Shown here: positions 35,545 to 45,710 of the stretch, one piece after another
Position numbering within the stretch: the first letter of the stretch is position 1
Layout: each line of letters opens with the position of its first letter
Source: Bugula neritina
Taxonomy: Eukaryota; Bryozoa; Gymnolaemata; Cheilostomatida; Bugulidae
Length of the DNA: 64,000 bases
Assembly: GCA_964035545.1 (NCBI GenBank)
Contig: OZ037768.1
Span: 21,016,700 to 21,080,699 of the forward strand
Reading direction: 5' to 3'
Made by a program: the position numbers and the translations under genes
Notes under the pieces: model-generated
What the model was told of the DNA's origin: nothing
Database searches by the model: none
Seen by the model: only the letters and a program-made list of their open reading frames with translations

Positions 35545-36803
35545 TTTCGTTTAACTTGAGGAAGTTCTCTCATTTTTTTCGATTCATCATCCTTATTGAT
35601 TGTCATCCCAACTTTTAGTTTTGCCGGCCGTTTAACATGGTGGGAGATCTGTATAGACATTTGAGCACTTTTGTTTCAAAGTTTTGAGACAGTCATTTTG
35701 TTACCTCATTTTTTCATTACCAGGAAGTTCCAAAAGGAACCACTTTCATTAGAATACAGCTCTTTTAATGTTCAAAGAAACACAGTTTCGTTGTATTTGT
35801 ATTAAAATCAGCTGCTCTTCGATCCTTGTTGGACCCTGTTCTCAAGACTTGACCTTTTCAATAAAAGGCGATATTCCTGAAAGTGCAGAAAATAACTGAC
35901 AAATTAGGAATATCACTCGCATATGACACATCATTTCATTAATAAACTCATAATAGAACTTGTAACTACATTACAGCAATTTTTTTTACTGGCTTAAGAA
36001 ACTATCAGACACATCTTGAATTTTTTGGTTGTTTGGCTCCACTGAAATTAGTTATTTTTGTTTAGTATTTGCAAACTAATTTAAGCCCAATCATAGCCAT
36101 TTTTATACGAGTCGTTTGTAGCGGCTTAAGTCACCCTTTAACTGTTGGGTACCACTTATTCCTTATTTTGCAATAATCATATAGCTTGCTTTATCTCATA
36201 CGGCAAACTTGCTCTTTTATACTTATATCCTCCTAGTTAGTATGGTCACTGCCTCAACAATAGAGGTACTTCTTTCTCTATTTCCATCTCTTTATTTTTT
36301 TTACTTTTCAGCAGAATTTCCAAAAAATAATTAGAAAGTAAAACTTGTGAACGCAGTGAAGTTTTAGATGAGCAATTATTTTAAACTCAACAACTTCAAA
36401 TATGCAATGTTATTTTAACTGCTGATGCAGCCCCGAAGATTTGAAAAGTTTTGACAGATTTTACTTTAATATTATATTATCTTCCAAAATACAGACTTTA
36501 TTGCATGTTTAAATTAGAAAATAAAATAGCCAAACATTATTTGAAACAAATTTATATTAGCAACTGTAAGCTTCAAAACTCCTACATGAAACAAAAAATA
36601 TGCCAACTGTATGTCTTTTCCATAAAAGTAAATTTAGCTTATAGCTTTACCTCTCTAACCTTTTAAATTATTTCTGAAAATCAATCAAAAGTGAAACCAA
36701 TTGCCATGTAAATAAAAGAGCTCAGTTGGAACTTACTGAGTATGCACTTATAAACTGCAGTTCTTTTAAAGACAGGAGAAAAACCGTTTCAATGTGAGAA
36801 GAA
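35545..36803. repeat. Partial unit 0 of the tandem array
   Basis: Matches about 39115-40340 of unit 1 and 42385-43310 of unit 2. It carries a decayed minus-strand copy of the MAVSKLGNK-type ORF (35550-35700) and ends with a plus-strand zinc-finger stub: TGEKPFQCEKK at about 36773-36805, cut short where repeat R2 begins. Confidence 0.8.
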
Positions 36804-36806
36804 GTA

Positions 36807-37051
36807 AACATGTGAAAGGATGTGGTGTTTGTTTCATTTTGTCGAAGACGGAAAAATTACATACAGCTGAGGAAAATAAACAAAATGACAAGACCTATGG
36901 GGCAATAGCACTGCAGCTAGTCGAGGCACCGTGTTAGAGTGAAGGTTTTATTTCAGTTTTCATTTTCTAAGTTTTTCTTATTCAACTTATAACATCTGCT
37001 TTTTGACAGCTCATCATTTTGATTATGCTGCAGCCAAAATGCTGGGCTGAG
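36807..37051 (+). repeat. Dispersed repeat R2, copy 2
   Basis: Matches 30848-31035 joined to 31157-31212. The left edge falls inside the zinc-finger codons of unit 0. Confidence 0.75.
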
Positions 37052-37410
37052 ATAGTCGTTAAAAATCTGGGCAGTTTGATAAACATTGTTTCTGTGAATC
37101 TCAAGTCATGTGTTATGCGTTGAGTTAGACTTCCCCTTACAGTATATACAAAAAAGTCACAATATTTGGCTTTGGTTATTTTAAGCTGACCTTGTACTTG
37201 GCCATAATGTTGGTGTTTCTTTTTGAGAATTGACTTTGTGCCATCGAAAGATTTTTTTAGAAAGGAAGCTGTGTTGAATGATAGGAGATCATCTAAAACC
37301 GGGCACTTAATTTCCAGAATGCCTTTCCGTGACAGTGTTGTTGACAGAGACAGCAGGTAATATTATCCATATCCCCCCTCTGTCGTAGTATTATCCGCTC
37401 CGTGTCTCCC
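37052..37410. other. Spacer between repeat R2 and array unit 1
   Basis: No ORF or repeat match was recognised. The sequence is ordinary AT-rich DNA until TAGATTCTTGGAAAGCTTTC, where the match to 40680 begins. Confidence 0.5.
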
Positions 37411-37794
37411 TAGATTCTTGGAAAGCTTTCTTTTGTAGCATTACTGAGTTCATTCACTGTAAAGGTTAAATCATGTTATTTACTGCTTGATTTTTTACGT
37501 TGTCCCGCAGCAAGCTAAATGAAACAACAATGCTTGTTTGGGTGATAATGGAGAAAAGGTGACACAGATACATTTTACATAATAAACTAAATGCACCGCA
37601 ATAATAAAACATATACACGTAAAACATTGATTCTTACCTTTATCATATTCAACTTTGGAAATAGCTTATTCCAAGGATTTTTATTCTTTTTTTTCATATC
37701 TCCTTTTGTAACTTTACCTCTCTAACCTTAGAAATTATTTCCAAAAAACAATCAAAGTGAAACCAATTGCTATGTAAATAAAAGAGTTTAGTTA

Positions 37795-38413
37795 GAACTT
37801 ACTGAGTATGCACTTATAAACTGCAGTTTTTTTTAAAGACAGCTTTTTATGTCGCTTATGGGCTTTGCCCTTCATGCCTAATAGGCTCCACAGTCCATTA
37901 GTGCCAATTCTTCTCATTGCCCGTTTAACCATATCTGAGCAGCTTTTTCTCCCCAGTTGGAAGAGAAAAGTTGTCCACAAAGTTGAAGTTATCTATCATG
38001 AGTCTGCATGAATACATTTACTGTTATTACAGTTTGAAAAATATTTTTTCCAACAATGAGAAACACTTCATAAGAGAAACGCATTGTAGCTTTAAAACCT
38101 AAAGTTCACTAGAAATATCAGGCACACCAGGACGTTATACATTGCATGTTATACACCGATAGTCTTTAAATTAGCTATGCAATATATTATATAGTAACAC
38201 TATGTACCAGAGCAGATCATTTCTCTTTTGACGATTGAAGAAGCCCTTCAAAAAATTTGAACTCTTGCATTGTTTTTAAAGGCTCCTCCAGGTGCTCGGT
38301 GATAGTTATATTACCCTTGCAACTATAGCTATCACTGATCATAGCCATTATTTTTTGCTGCCCAGCCAGTAACTCTTTTGAGTTGTTTCTTCATGTCTCT
38401 AAAATTCCATACT
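37795..38413 (-). pseudogene. DUF4806-like ORF, array copy 1 (frameshifted)
   Basis: Two minus-strand pieces resemble a DUF4806 domain. The upstream piece (about 38215-38413) encodes a helical stretch then EEPLKTMQEFKFFEGLLQ. The downstream piece (37795-37950) encodes SDMVKRAMRRIGTNGLW then a short basic tail. Between them lies AT-rich sequence that could be an intron. Relative to copy 2 the upstream piece has one extra A (CTCAAAAGAG versus CTCAAAGAG), which breaks its frame. DUF4806 proteins are often multicopy with an N-terminal DNA-binding domain (family knowledge). The domain call is by eye. Confidence 0.5.
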
Positions 38414-38773
38414 ATATATGACCTTAAACTAAGTTCTAGTTTATAGCTGTCCTATATTAGTATTTAGATTAACTAAAAATGAACACTTATGTAATTTATC
38501 TACGACCAAAGCAAATCCAGCAAGTTACCAAGCTCAAGACTACTGATTCCAAAAGATTCCTTTTGTCCTGAAAACTACACAAGAACATGTAATTGCTACT
38601 CTTTTGCTGAAAACTTGTATAAATACAGAAATTTGATTATAGTACATTAGGCACCTTCTACGTCTTTTTTGAGTTCTCCAGTAAAATCGGCTGGTCCGGA
38701 GCTGTCATCTGCAACTATTTCTTTAGACCAATTTTTGAAAATCTTTTAATTTAGTAGGTAGCCAAAAGCATTG

Positions 38774-39112
38774 CTAAGAGAAGTGTCCATTACTTCCACA
38801 TCTCCAACACACAAGGGTGCGTCTGCCGAAGTTGAAGAATGTTGGGTAGAAGGCCTCGTCTACATCGTATGGATTCCCTTGGAAGCAATTCATTGTCCTT
38901 TGGTGACAGAGTATATAGTCCCTGTGGTAGCTGAACTCCCCACAAGGACAGAAGGTGGTGACAAAGTGCTGTGGGAGATGCACCTGCAGCCTGCGGTGAG
39001 TGGTGAAGTGTTGTTGGCAGAGCCGACAAATAGTACTGTCTTCATCAGCGCGGTATTGGCGAATCTCCCTTTCCGTTGCTGGCGTCGTACAGCTGACCAA
39101 TTGCTCTCGCAT
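38774..39112 (-). CDS. Two-finger plus zinc-knuckle protein, array copy 1 (possible pseudogene)
   Basis: ORF of 112 aa from a true ATG (MREQLVSC). Finger 1 is CRLCQQHF followed by RRLQVHLPQH (C2H2). Finger 2 is FCPCGEFSYHRDYILCHQ then RTMNC (C-x-C-x12-H-x5-C). The end reads LVCWRCGSNGHFS, then TAG, then QC, so the stop falls inside what would be a complete CX2CX4HX4C zinc knuckle. The knuckle matches the end of the gag-like remnant at 48.05 kb. This suggests a retroelement-derived nucleic-acid-binding protein. Whether it is expressed cannot be told. The opposite strand has a 144-aa open frame that I take as its shadow. Confidence 0.55.
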   Translation of the reverse strand: MREQLVSCTTPATEREIRQYRADEDSTICRLCQQHFTTHRRLQVHLPQHFVTTFCPCGEFSYHRDYILCHQRTMNCFQGNPYDVDEAFYPTFFNFGRRTLVCWRCGSNGHFS

Positions 39113-39261
39113 AACTGGAGGAAGTTCTTCGAGTTCTTTTGCAATTCCGCATCATCCCTAATGATTGCCATCTCAACCTTTAATGTCACTGGGCGCTTAA
39201 CATAGTGGGAGATCTGTATAAACATTTGAGCACTTTTGTTTCCAAGTTTTGAGACAGCCAT
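39100..39261 (-). pseudogene. MAVSKLGNK-type helical ORF, array copy 1
   Basis: Minus-strand frame from ATG at 39261: MAVSKLGNKSAQMFIQISH, then a block with IIRDDAELQKNSKNFLQL and ESNWSA, after which it runs out of homology and into the two-finger ORF in another frame. Better preserved in its 3' part at 47042-47366. The FLxLYxxNWSAxxS pattern is reminiscent of the N-terminal part of Crypton-like tyrosine recombinase proteins (tentative). A partly overlapping frame (39186-39395) reads TGSNKDRRAADFNTNTTKL and may be the preceding segment before a 1-nt shift. Confidence 0.35.
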
Positions 39262-40312
39262 TTCAACTGCTTCACATTTTTGTTGTTACTTCCATTAGAG
39301 TACAGCTCTTTCAATAGGCGTTCAAGGAAATACAGTTTTGTTGTATTTGTATTAAAATCAGCTGCTCTTCGATCCTTGTTGGACCCTGTTCTCAAGACTT
39401 GACCTTTTCAATAAAAGACGATATTCCTGAAAGTACAGAAAATAACTGACAAATTAGGAATATCACTCGCATATGACACATCATTTCATTAATAAACTCA
39501 TTATAGAACTTGTAACTACATTACAGCAATTTTTTTTACTGGCTTAACAAACTATCAGACACATCTTGAATTTTTTGGTTGTTTGGCTCCACTGAAATTA
39601 CTTATTTTTGCTTGGTATTTGCAAACTAATTTAAGCCCAATCATAGCCATTTTATACGATACGTTTGTAACAGCTCAAGTCACCCTTTAACTGTTGGGTA
39701 CCACTTATTCCTTATTTTGCAGTAATCCTATAGCTTGCTTTATCTCATACGGCAAACTTGCCCTTTTATACTTATATCCTCCTAATTAGTATGGGCACTG
39801 CCTCAACAATAGAGATACTTCTTTCTCTATTTCCATCTCTTTATTTTTTTTTTCAGCAGATATGCCAAAAAATAATTAGAAAGTAAAACTTGTGAACGCA
39901 GTGAAATTTTAGATGAGCAATTATTTTAAACTCAACAACTTCAAATATGCAATGTTATTTTAACTGCTGATGCAGCCCCGAAGATTTGAAAAGTTTTGAC
40001 AGATTTTAATTTAATATATTATCTTCCAAAATACAGACTTTATTGCATGTTTAAATTAGAAAATAAAATAGCCAAACATTATTTGAAACAAATTTATATT
40101 AGCAACTGTGAGCTTCAAAACCCCTTCTACATGAAACAAAATTATGCCAACTGTATATCTTTTCCATAAAAGTAAATTTAGCTTATAACTTTACCTCTCT
40201 AACCTTTGAAATTATTTCTGAAAATCAATCAAAAGTGAAACCAATTGCTATGTAAATAAAAGAGCTCAGTTGGAACTTACTGAGTATGCACTTATAAACT
40301 GCAGTTTTTTTA

Positions 40313-40708
40313 AAGACAGGAGTAAAACCGTTTCAATGTGATATATGTGAGAAGAAGTTTATTCAGAAATCAAACCTAAATTATCACATGAGAATTCATA
40401 CCGGGAAAAAACCATTTCAGTGTGGCATTTGTGACAGCAAGTTTTCAAGGAAAGATCAGTTAGATGCTCACATGAGAACTCATACAGGAGAAAAGCCATT
40501 TCAATGGGATATTTGTAACCTTAAATTTGCTCAGAAATATTGTCTAAATTATCACATGAAAAGTCATTCAGGGGAAAAACCATTTCAGTGTGATATTTGT
40601 GACAGTAAATTTGCTCAGAAATCTCATTTAAGTTATCGCATGATTTCATCCCGTGTCTCCTGTATCTATACGTGTCTCCCTAGGTTCTTGGAAAGCTTTC
40701 TTTTGTAG
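40313..40708 (+). pseudogene. C2H2 zinc-finger exon, array copy 1 (fingers 3 and 4 damaged)
   Basis: Four C2H2 fingers joined by TGEKPFQ-type linkers. Finger 1: CDICEKKFIQKSNLNYHMRIH. Finger 2: CGICDSKFSRKDQLDAHMR. In finger 3 the first Cys is Trp (WDICNLKF). Finger 4 ends SYRMISS, losing both His. There is no ATG before finger 1: an upstream stop and a TTTTTTTAAAG tract suggest it was an internal or terminal exon. The frame then runs into array sequence. This is a decayed copy of a larger zinc-finger gene. Confidence 0.7.
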
Positions 40709-41064
40709 CATTACTGAGTTCATTCACTGTAAAGGTTAAATCATGTTATTTACTGCTTGATTTTTTACGTTGTCCCACAGCAAGCTAAATGAAACAACAA
40801 TGCTTGTTTGGGTGATAATGGAGAAAAGGTGACACAGATACATTTTACATAATAAACTAAATGCACCGCAATAATAAAACATATACACGTAAAACATTGA
40901 TTCTTACCTTTATCATATTCAACTTTGGAAATAGCTTATTCCAAGGATTATTATTCTTTTTTTTCATATCTCCTTTTGTAACTTTACCTCTCTAACCTTA
41001 GAAATTATTTCCAAAAAACAATCAAAGTGAAACCAATTGCTATGTAAATAAAAGAGTTTAGTTA

Positions 41065-41665
41065 GAACTTACTGAGTATGCACTTATAAACTGCAGTTTT
41101 TTTTAAAGACAGCTTTTTATGTCGCTTATGGGCTTTGCCCTTCATGCCTAATAGGCTCCACAGTCCATTAGTGCCAATTCTTCTCATTGCCCGTTTAACC
41201 ATATCTGAGCAGCTTTTTCTCCTCAGTTGGAAGAGAAAAGTTGTCCACAAAATTGATTTTATCTAGCATGAGTCTGCATGAATACATTTACTGTTATTAC
41301 AGTTTGAAAAATATTTTTTCTAATAATGAGAAACACTCCATAAGAGAAACACATTGTAGCTTGAAAACCTAAAGTTCACTAGAAATATCAGGCACACCAG
41401 GATGTTATACATTGCAGGTTATACACCGATAGTCTTTAAATTAGCTATGCAATATATTATATAGTAACACTATGTACCAGAGCAGATCATTTCTCTTTTG
41501 ACGATTGAAGAAGCCCTTCAAAATATTTGAACTCTTGCATTGTTTTTAAAGGCTCCTCCAGGTGCTCGGTGATAGTTATATTACCCTTGCAACTATGGCG
41601 ATCACTGATCATAGCCATTATTTTTTGCTGCTCAACCAGTAACTCTTTGAGTTGTTTCTTCATGT
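41065..41665 (-). CDS. DUF4806-like ORF, array copy 2 (better preserved)
   Basis: Upstream exon from a TTTTACAG acceptor (exon start 41665): a helical segment LKELLVEQQKIMAMIS, then EEPLKTMQEFKYFEGLL, ending at TGA near 41490. Downstream piece 41065-41225: KSCSDMVKRAMRRIGTNGL and a basic tail to TAA. A DUF4806-like domain (EPLKTxxEFxxFE ... VxRxMxxIxTNxLW ... GxKGK) would be restored if the two are spliced across the intervening AT-rich DNA, but I could not settle the donor. It may be a functional gene's 3' exons or a second pseudogene. All copies share the TGA after KEK. Confidence 0.45.
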
Positions 41666-42042
41666 CTGTAAAATTCCATACTATATATGACCTAAAACTA
41701 AGTTTTAGTTTATAGCTGTCCTATATTAGTATTTAGATTAACTAAAAATGAACACTCTTGTAATTTATCTACGACCAAAGCAAATCCAGCAAGTTACCAA
41801 GCTCAAGACTACTGATTCCAAAAGATTCCTTTTGTCCTGATAACTACACAAGAACATGTAATTGCTACTCTTTTGCTGAAAACTTGTATAAATACAGAAA
41901 TTTGATTATAGTACATTAGGCACCTTCTACGTCTTTTTTGAGTTCTCCAGTAAAATCGGCTGGTCCGGAGCTGTCATCTGCAACTATTTCTTTAGACCAA
42001 CTTTTGAAATTCTTTCAATTTAGTAGGTAGCCAAAAGTATTG

Positions 42043-42381
42043 CTAGGAGAGGTGTCCATTACTTCCACATCTCCAACACACAAGGGTGCGTCTGCCGAAG
42101 TTGAAGAATGTTGGGTAGAAGGCCTCGTCTACATCGTATGGATTCCCTTGGAAGCAATTCATTGTCCTTTGGTGACAGAGTATATAGTCCCTGTGGTAGC
42201 TGAACTCCCCACAAGGACAGAAGGTGGTGACAAAGTGCTGTGGGAGATGCACCTGCAGCCTGCGGTGAGTGGTGAAGTGTTGTTGGCAGAGCCGACAAAT
42301 AGTACTGTCTTCATCAGCGCGGTATTGGCGAATCTCCCTTTCCGTTGCTGGCGTCGTACAGCTGACCAATTGCTCTCGCAT
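42043..42381 (-). CDS. Two-finger plus zinc-knuckle protein, array copy 2 (possible pseudogene)
   Basis: Same 112-aa ORF as at 38774-39112 with an almost identical protein (only the penultimate residue differs: GHLS versus GHFS). It again stops with TAG inside the zinc knuckle, and here the residue after the stop that should be the last Cys is Tyr. Near-identity of the protein in both units may simply reflect recent duplication. Confidence 0.55.
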   Translation of the reverse strand: MREQLVSCTTPATEREIRQYRADEDSTICRLCQQHFTTHRRLQVHLPQHFVTTFCPCGEFSYHRDYILCHQRTMNCFQGNPYDVDEAFYPTFFNFGRRTLVCWRCGSNGHLS

Positions 42382-42530
42382 AACTTGAGGAAGTTCTTCG
42401 AGTTCTTTTGCAATTCCGCATCATCCCTAATGATTGCCATCTCAACCTTTAGTGTCACTGGGCGTTTAACATAGTGGGAGATCTGTATAAACATTTGTGC
42501 ACTTTTGTTTCCAAGTTTTGAGACAGCCAT
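42369..42530 (-). pseudogene. MAVSKLGNK-type helical ORF, array copy 2
   Basis: Copy of 39100-39261 with NFLKL in place of NFLQL, which agrees with the 47.2-kb paralogue. It loses homology at the same point (after NWSA). An alternate frame at 42455-42664 parallels 39186-39395. Confidence 0.35.
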
Positions 42531-43310
42531 TTCAACTGCTTCACATTTTTGTTGTTACTTCCATTAGAGTACAGCTCTTTTAATAGGCGTTCAAGGAAAT
42601 ACAGTTTTGTTGTATTTGTCTTAAAATCAGCTGCTCTTCGATCCTTGTTGGACCCTGTTCTCAAGACTTGACCTTTTCAATAAAAGACAATATTCCTGAA
42701 AGTACAGAAAATAACTGACAAATTAGGAATATCACTCGCATATGACACATCATTTCATTAATAAACTCATAATAGAAATTGTAACTACATTACAGCAATT
42801 TTTTTTACTGGCTTAAGAAACTATCAGACACATCTTGAATTTTTTGGTTGTTTGGCTCCACTAAAATTACTTTTTTTTTTGGTTTAGTATTTGCAAACTA
42901 ATTTAAGCCCAATCATAGCCATTTTTATACGAGTCGTTTGTAGCGGCTTAAGTCACCCTTTAACTGTTGGGTACCACTTATTCCTTATTTTGCAGTAATT
43001 ATATAGCTTGCTTTATCTCATACGGCAAACTTGCTCTTTTATACTTATATCCTCCTAGTTAGTATGGTCACTGCCTCAACAATAGAGGTACTTCTTTCTC
43101 TATTTCCATCTCTTTATTTTTTTTACTTTTCAGCAGAATTTCCAAAAAATAATTAGAAAGAAAAACTTGTGAACGCAGTGAAATTTTAGATGAGCAATTA
43201 TTTTAAACTCAACAACTTCAAATATGCAACGTTATTTTAACTGCTGATGCAGCCCTGAAGATTTGAAAAGTTTTGACAGATTTTACTTTAATATTATACT
43301 CGTATTATCT

Positions 43311-43556
43311 ACTCAGAAATCAAACCTAAATTATCACATGAAAATTCATACCGGGGAAAAACCATTTCAGTGTGGCATTTGTGACAGCAAGTTTTCAAGG
43401 AAAGATCAGTTAGATGCTCACATGAGAACTCATACAGGAGAAAAGCCATTTCAATGTGATATTTGTAACCTTAAATTTGCTCAGAAATATTGTCTAAATT
43501 ATCACATGAGAAGTCATTCAGGGGAAAAACCATTTCAGTGTGATATTTGTGACAGA
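43311..43556 (+). pseudogene. C2H2 zinc-finger exon, array copy 2 (truncated)
   Basis: Begins inside finger 1 (TQKSNLNYHMKIH). Fingers 2 and 3 are intact (CGICDSKFSRKDQLDAHMR; CDICNLKFAQKYCLNYHMR), so the Cys lost in the unit 1 copy is still present here. Finger 4 stops after CDICD, where the sequence switches to the antisense DUF4806-exon block. It is flanked by a deletion on both sides. Confidence 0.7.
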
Positions 43557-43561
43557 GCAGA

Positions 43562-44304
43562 TCATTTCTCTTTTGACGGTTGGAGAAGCCCTTCAAAATA
43601 TTTGAACTCTTGCATTGTTTTTAAAGGCTCCTCCAGCACATAGTCTCTCTGGTAAGAGAATTCGCCACACGGGCAAAACACGTTGATGTAGTGCTGTGGG
43701 GCGTGTACACGCAACCGCCGTGCAGAGGAGAACTTCCTCTGGCACTGGTGGCAGATGCGGTTGCCCGGCTCACCGCAAGCTTCACCAATCCTAAGATTGG
43801 TGGGTTCAGTCACCCAATACTGGCGGGCGACCAGGGCCTGAGGCAGGGCCAGTATTGGGGAGTCATCTTCTCCGGCTGCGAGGTGGTCGCCGTGTAGGAT
43901 GCCCTGCTCCTCCCCGGCCGTGAGCTGAAGCTCGACCGGTTTGGGGTCAGGGCCACTAACCATGGCGGAACACACCTCTCTGGAGGAGGTGGCGTCCTGC
44001 TGGCTGTGAGAAGCCGAAGCAGGAGCCGGTGGGAGAGGGGAGTCGGACTGACTGGCCTCCTCAATGTCCATACGCTCCTCTAGAACAGATAGTAGAGGCT
44101 GTGATAAGCCGGTCTCACTATCGCCGAAATTCGGCATAGTTGTGTATGGAGCCAAATTAAAAACTGGGGGCCGAGGGGTATCACAGAAATTGACTGAGCC
44201 CACGTCATGATCCAATAAAGTATCAATGGCAGAGTCATCTCCGAAATCCACCTCGGCCTCCGGTTCTAAGAAATCAGACCCAAGTAAGTCTAATAAAGAC
44301 CAGT
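43562..44304 (-). CDS. GC-rich chimeric ORF: acidic/proline-rich region, two-finger module, DUF4806-like start
   Basis: Long minus-strand open frame with no ATG at its upstream end. N-terminal part is acidic and Pro/Ser-rich. Then a two-finger module: CHQCQRKFSSARRLRVHAPQ and FCPCGEFSYQRDYVL. At about 43637 this module is cut in finger 2 and continues in frame into EEPLKTMQEFKYFEGLLQ, the DUF4806-like exon of the array, ending at TGA. The GC-rich base composition contrasts with the AT-rich surroundings and stops at the junction. It probably arose by deletion between a GC-rich paralogue and an array unit. Confidence 0.5.
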
Positions 44305-44652
44305 CTACACTAGTTTGACTGGATCCTCCGTAACTGGAGGATCTAATCTAAATGAAATACCTGATTGCGTGTCTGGTAAAGTAATTCCCATAGCTGCTGA
44401 TAACGTATGGAGAACAGTATTTAAATCAAACTTGGGGGTATCAGGATCAGAATTCAACTTAAGCTGTAACTGACGTGCTAGCTGCGTGAAATCAGAACTA
44501 GAAATGGCCGAACCTCGTGCTTCAGAAGTATTACCTGCCAAAGCCCGAGTCGCGTGGCCCGTGGGAATTTCCCCCCGGATTTCGAAAAGACAACTCGCGT
44601 GATCGAGTGTCTTCCGAAATTCTCGGCAACAAAGGACACACACACACAACAT
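44305..44652 (-). CDS. GC-rich ORF upstream of the chimera (same gene in another frame?)
   Basis: 115-aa ORF from ATG: CVCVLCCREFRKTLDHASC gives a finger-like Cys/His cluster, followed by a hydrophilic region with DFTQLARQLQLKL and LNTVLHTLSAAMGI helices. It ends at TAG just before the next frame opens (the frames overlap near 44300-44340). A single-base shift or a splice would join it to the 43562-44304 frame. A gag-like or transposon-derived protein is possible. I do not recognise it. Confidence 0.4.
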   Translation of the reverse strand: MLCVCVLCCREFRKTLDHASCLFEIRGEIPTGHATRALAGNTSEARGSAISSSDFTQLARQLQLKLNSDPDTPKFDLNTVLHTLSAAMGITLPDTQSGISFRLDPPVTEDPVKLV

Positions 44653-45163
44653 AAATTTACCACAATATTATGGTTACAAAAATATTATGAGTAAAAAGTT
44701 CTTTTTTAGATTACAATCACAGAGTTGAGTTAGGCAGAACAAACTAGAAAACTGTGTGCAATTTCTCATCTTTGGAATCGCTAATAACATTTAATACATG
44801 TTTGATAATAGATTATGTGTATTTTGCCAGTCACACACACACATTGGTAAAAACCAGCTTTACAACTTTCAAAATTATTTTATTCTAAAAACAACTACAA
44901 AAATGCAGCAATAAGTATTTTTGAAAAAAGGATATTTGGTTACTCAAAAGCAGGTTTCATTAGCAACGACAGTACATCATGTGACTAAAAACAACCTGGA
45001 AGAAACTCCAACATATACAGTGTGCAAGCAGCACAATCATAGGTATTTTTAAGCTACACATAAAATTATTATTGAAGAGAGCTAGTTGAAATATTTCCTC
45101 ACTCAGAAAGTGGCTTGAAAAATATAGCCAAAAACTATCAAAAAAGGTTTCAAGAAAAAAGCT
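44653..45163. other. Intergenic AT-rich stretch
   Basis: No ORF, RNA gene or repeat recognised, apart from a short CA run (CACACACACA) at 44637-44647 and another near 44832. Confidence 0.6.
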
Positions 45164-45235
45164 TTAGTCCTCGTCAGATGAGTCAGAATAAGTCGGCTGC
45201 AAGTCATCATCATCTATAATTTCTTCTTGATCACA
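45164..45235 (-). CDS. Acidic C-terminal exon (possible alternative end of the 45.7-49.5 kb gene)
   Basis: Minus-strand exon after a TTTCCAG acceptor: 23 residues, CDQEEIIDDDDLQPTYS then DSSDED, stop. It is phase 0. It could follow exon 4 of the gene upstream if a GTTGTA donor after SGTDQE is used, which is also phase 0. That would replace the short tail SKCWQMFS with an acidic end. It may equally belong to a separate transcript. Confidence 0.35.
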   Translation of the reverse strand, partial: CDQEEIIDDDDLQPTYSDSSDED

Positions 45236-45423
45236 CTGGAAACCAAACTGAAGTATTTTTTAATCACCCCATGTTAGCAACTATACAAGTTTTGAATTAG
45301 ATTATGGTACCAAAAATATTATAGTTATACTTCTACTGAAGATTAAAAAACACACATAACAGTTTCAAATAGTGCAACATGTTATTAGTTTATCTTTTAA
45401 AGGATCCCTGGAATGCGGTACTT

Positions 45424-45504
45424 ATGCACTATTAAATATTTATATGTATATACATACATATATATATGTGTATATATTTATATATATGTGTGTATATATT
45501 TATA

Positions 45505-45571
<67 letters not shown>

Positions 45572-45600
45572 GTATGTATATCAATTCAGCACATATATAC
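45424..45600. repeat. (TA)n / TATATG microsatellite
   Basis: Alternating TA interspersed with GTATATATTTATATATATGTG-like segments, about 170 bp. Open frames over it are low-complexity artefacts. Confidence 0.95.
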
Positions 45601-45710
45601 ATAACATTTGTTGTAAAACAGTGTTGAAATATTTTTATATATAATATTAACTTTCATTTACATTTACAGAGATCCTTCAACATATACAAATATAAAAAAA
45701 CTTTACAATC

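Larger units (their letters stand above)
37411..40679. repeat. Tandem array unit 1 (about 3.27 kb)
   Basis: Starts TAGATTCTTGGAAAGC and is repeated at 40680 with an offset of about 3269 bp (37792/41062, 38771/42040 and 39186/42455 all agree). Contents: minus-strand DUF4806-like exons, a minus-strand two-finger/zinc-knuckle ORF, a minus-strand MAVSKLGNK-type ORF, and a plus-strand C2H2 zinc-finger exon at the right end. Confidence 0.9.
40680..43556. repeat. Tandem array unit 2
   Basis: Near-identical to 37411-40679 except for a deletion before the zinc-finger exon (40000-40340 region shortened at 43310) and loss of the last finger half. It is joined at about 43553 to a third, abbreviated unit that jumps to the GAGCAGATCATTTCTCTT block (matches 38208 and 41476). 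Confidence 0.9.

Noticed and set aside
38771-39205. Plus-strand 144-aa ORF, with a twin at 42040-42474
   Set aside because: It is antisense to the finger/knuckle ORF, which has recognisable zinc ligands. The plus-strand peptide has no motif and its conservation follows from the duplication.
45372-45644. ORFs of about 90 and 63 aa rich in Tyr/Ile
   Set aside because: Translation of the (TA)n microsatellite.
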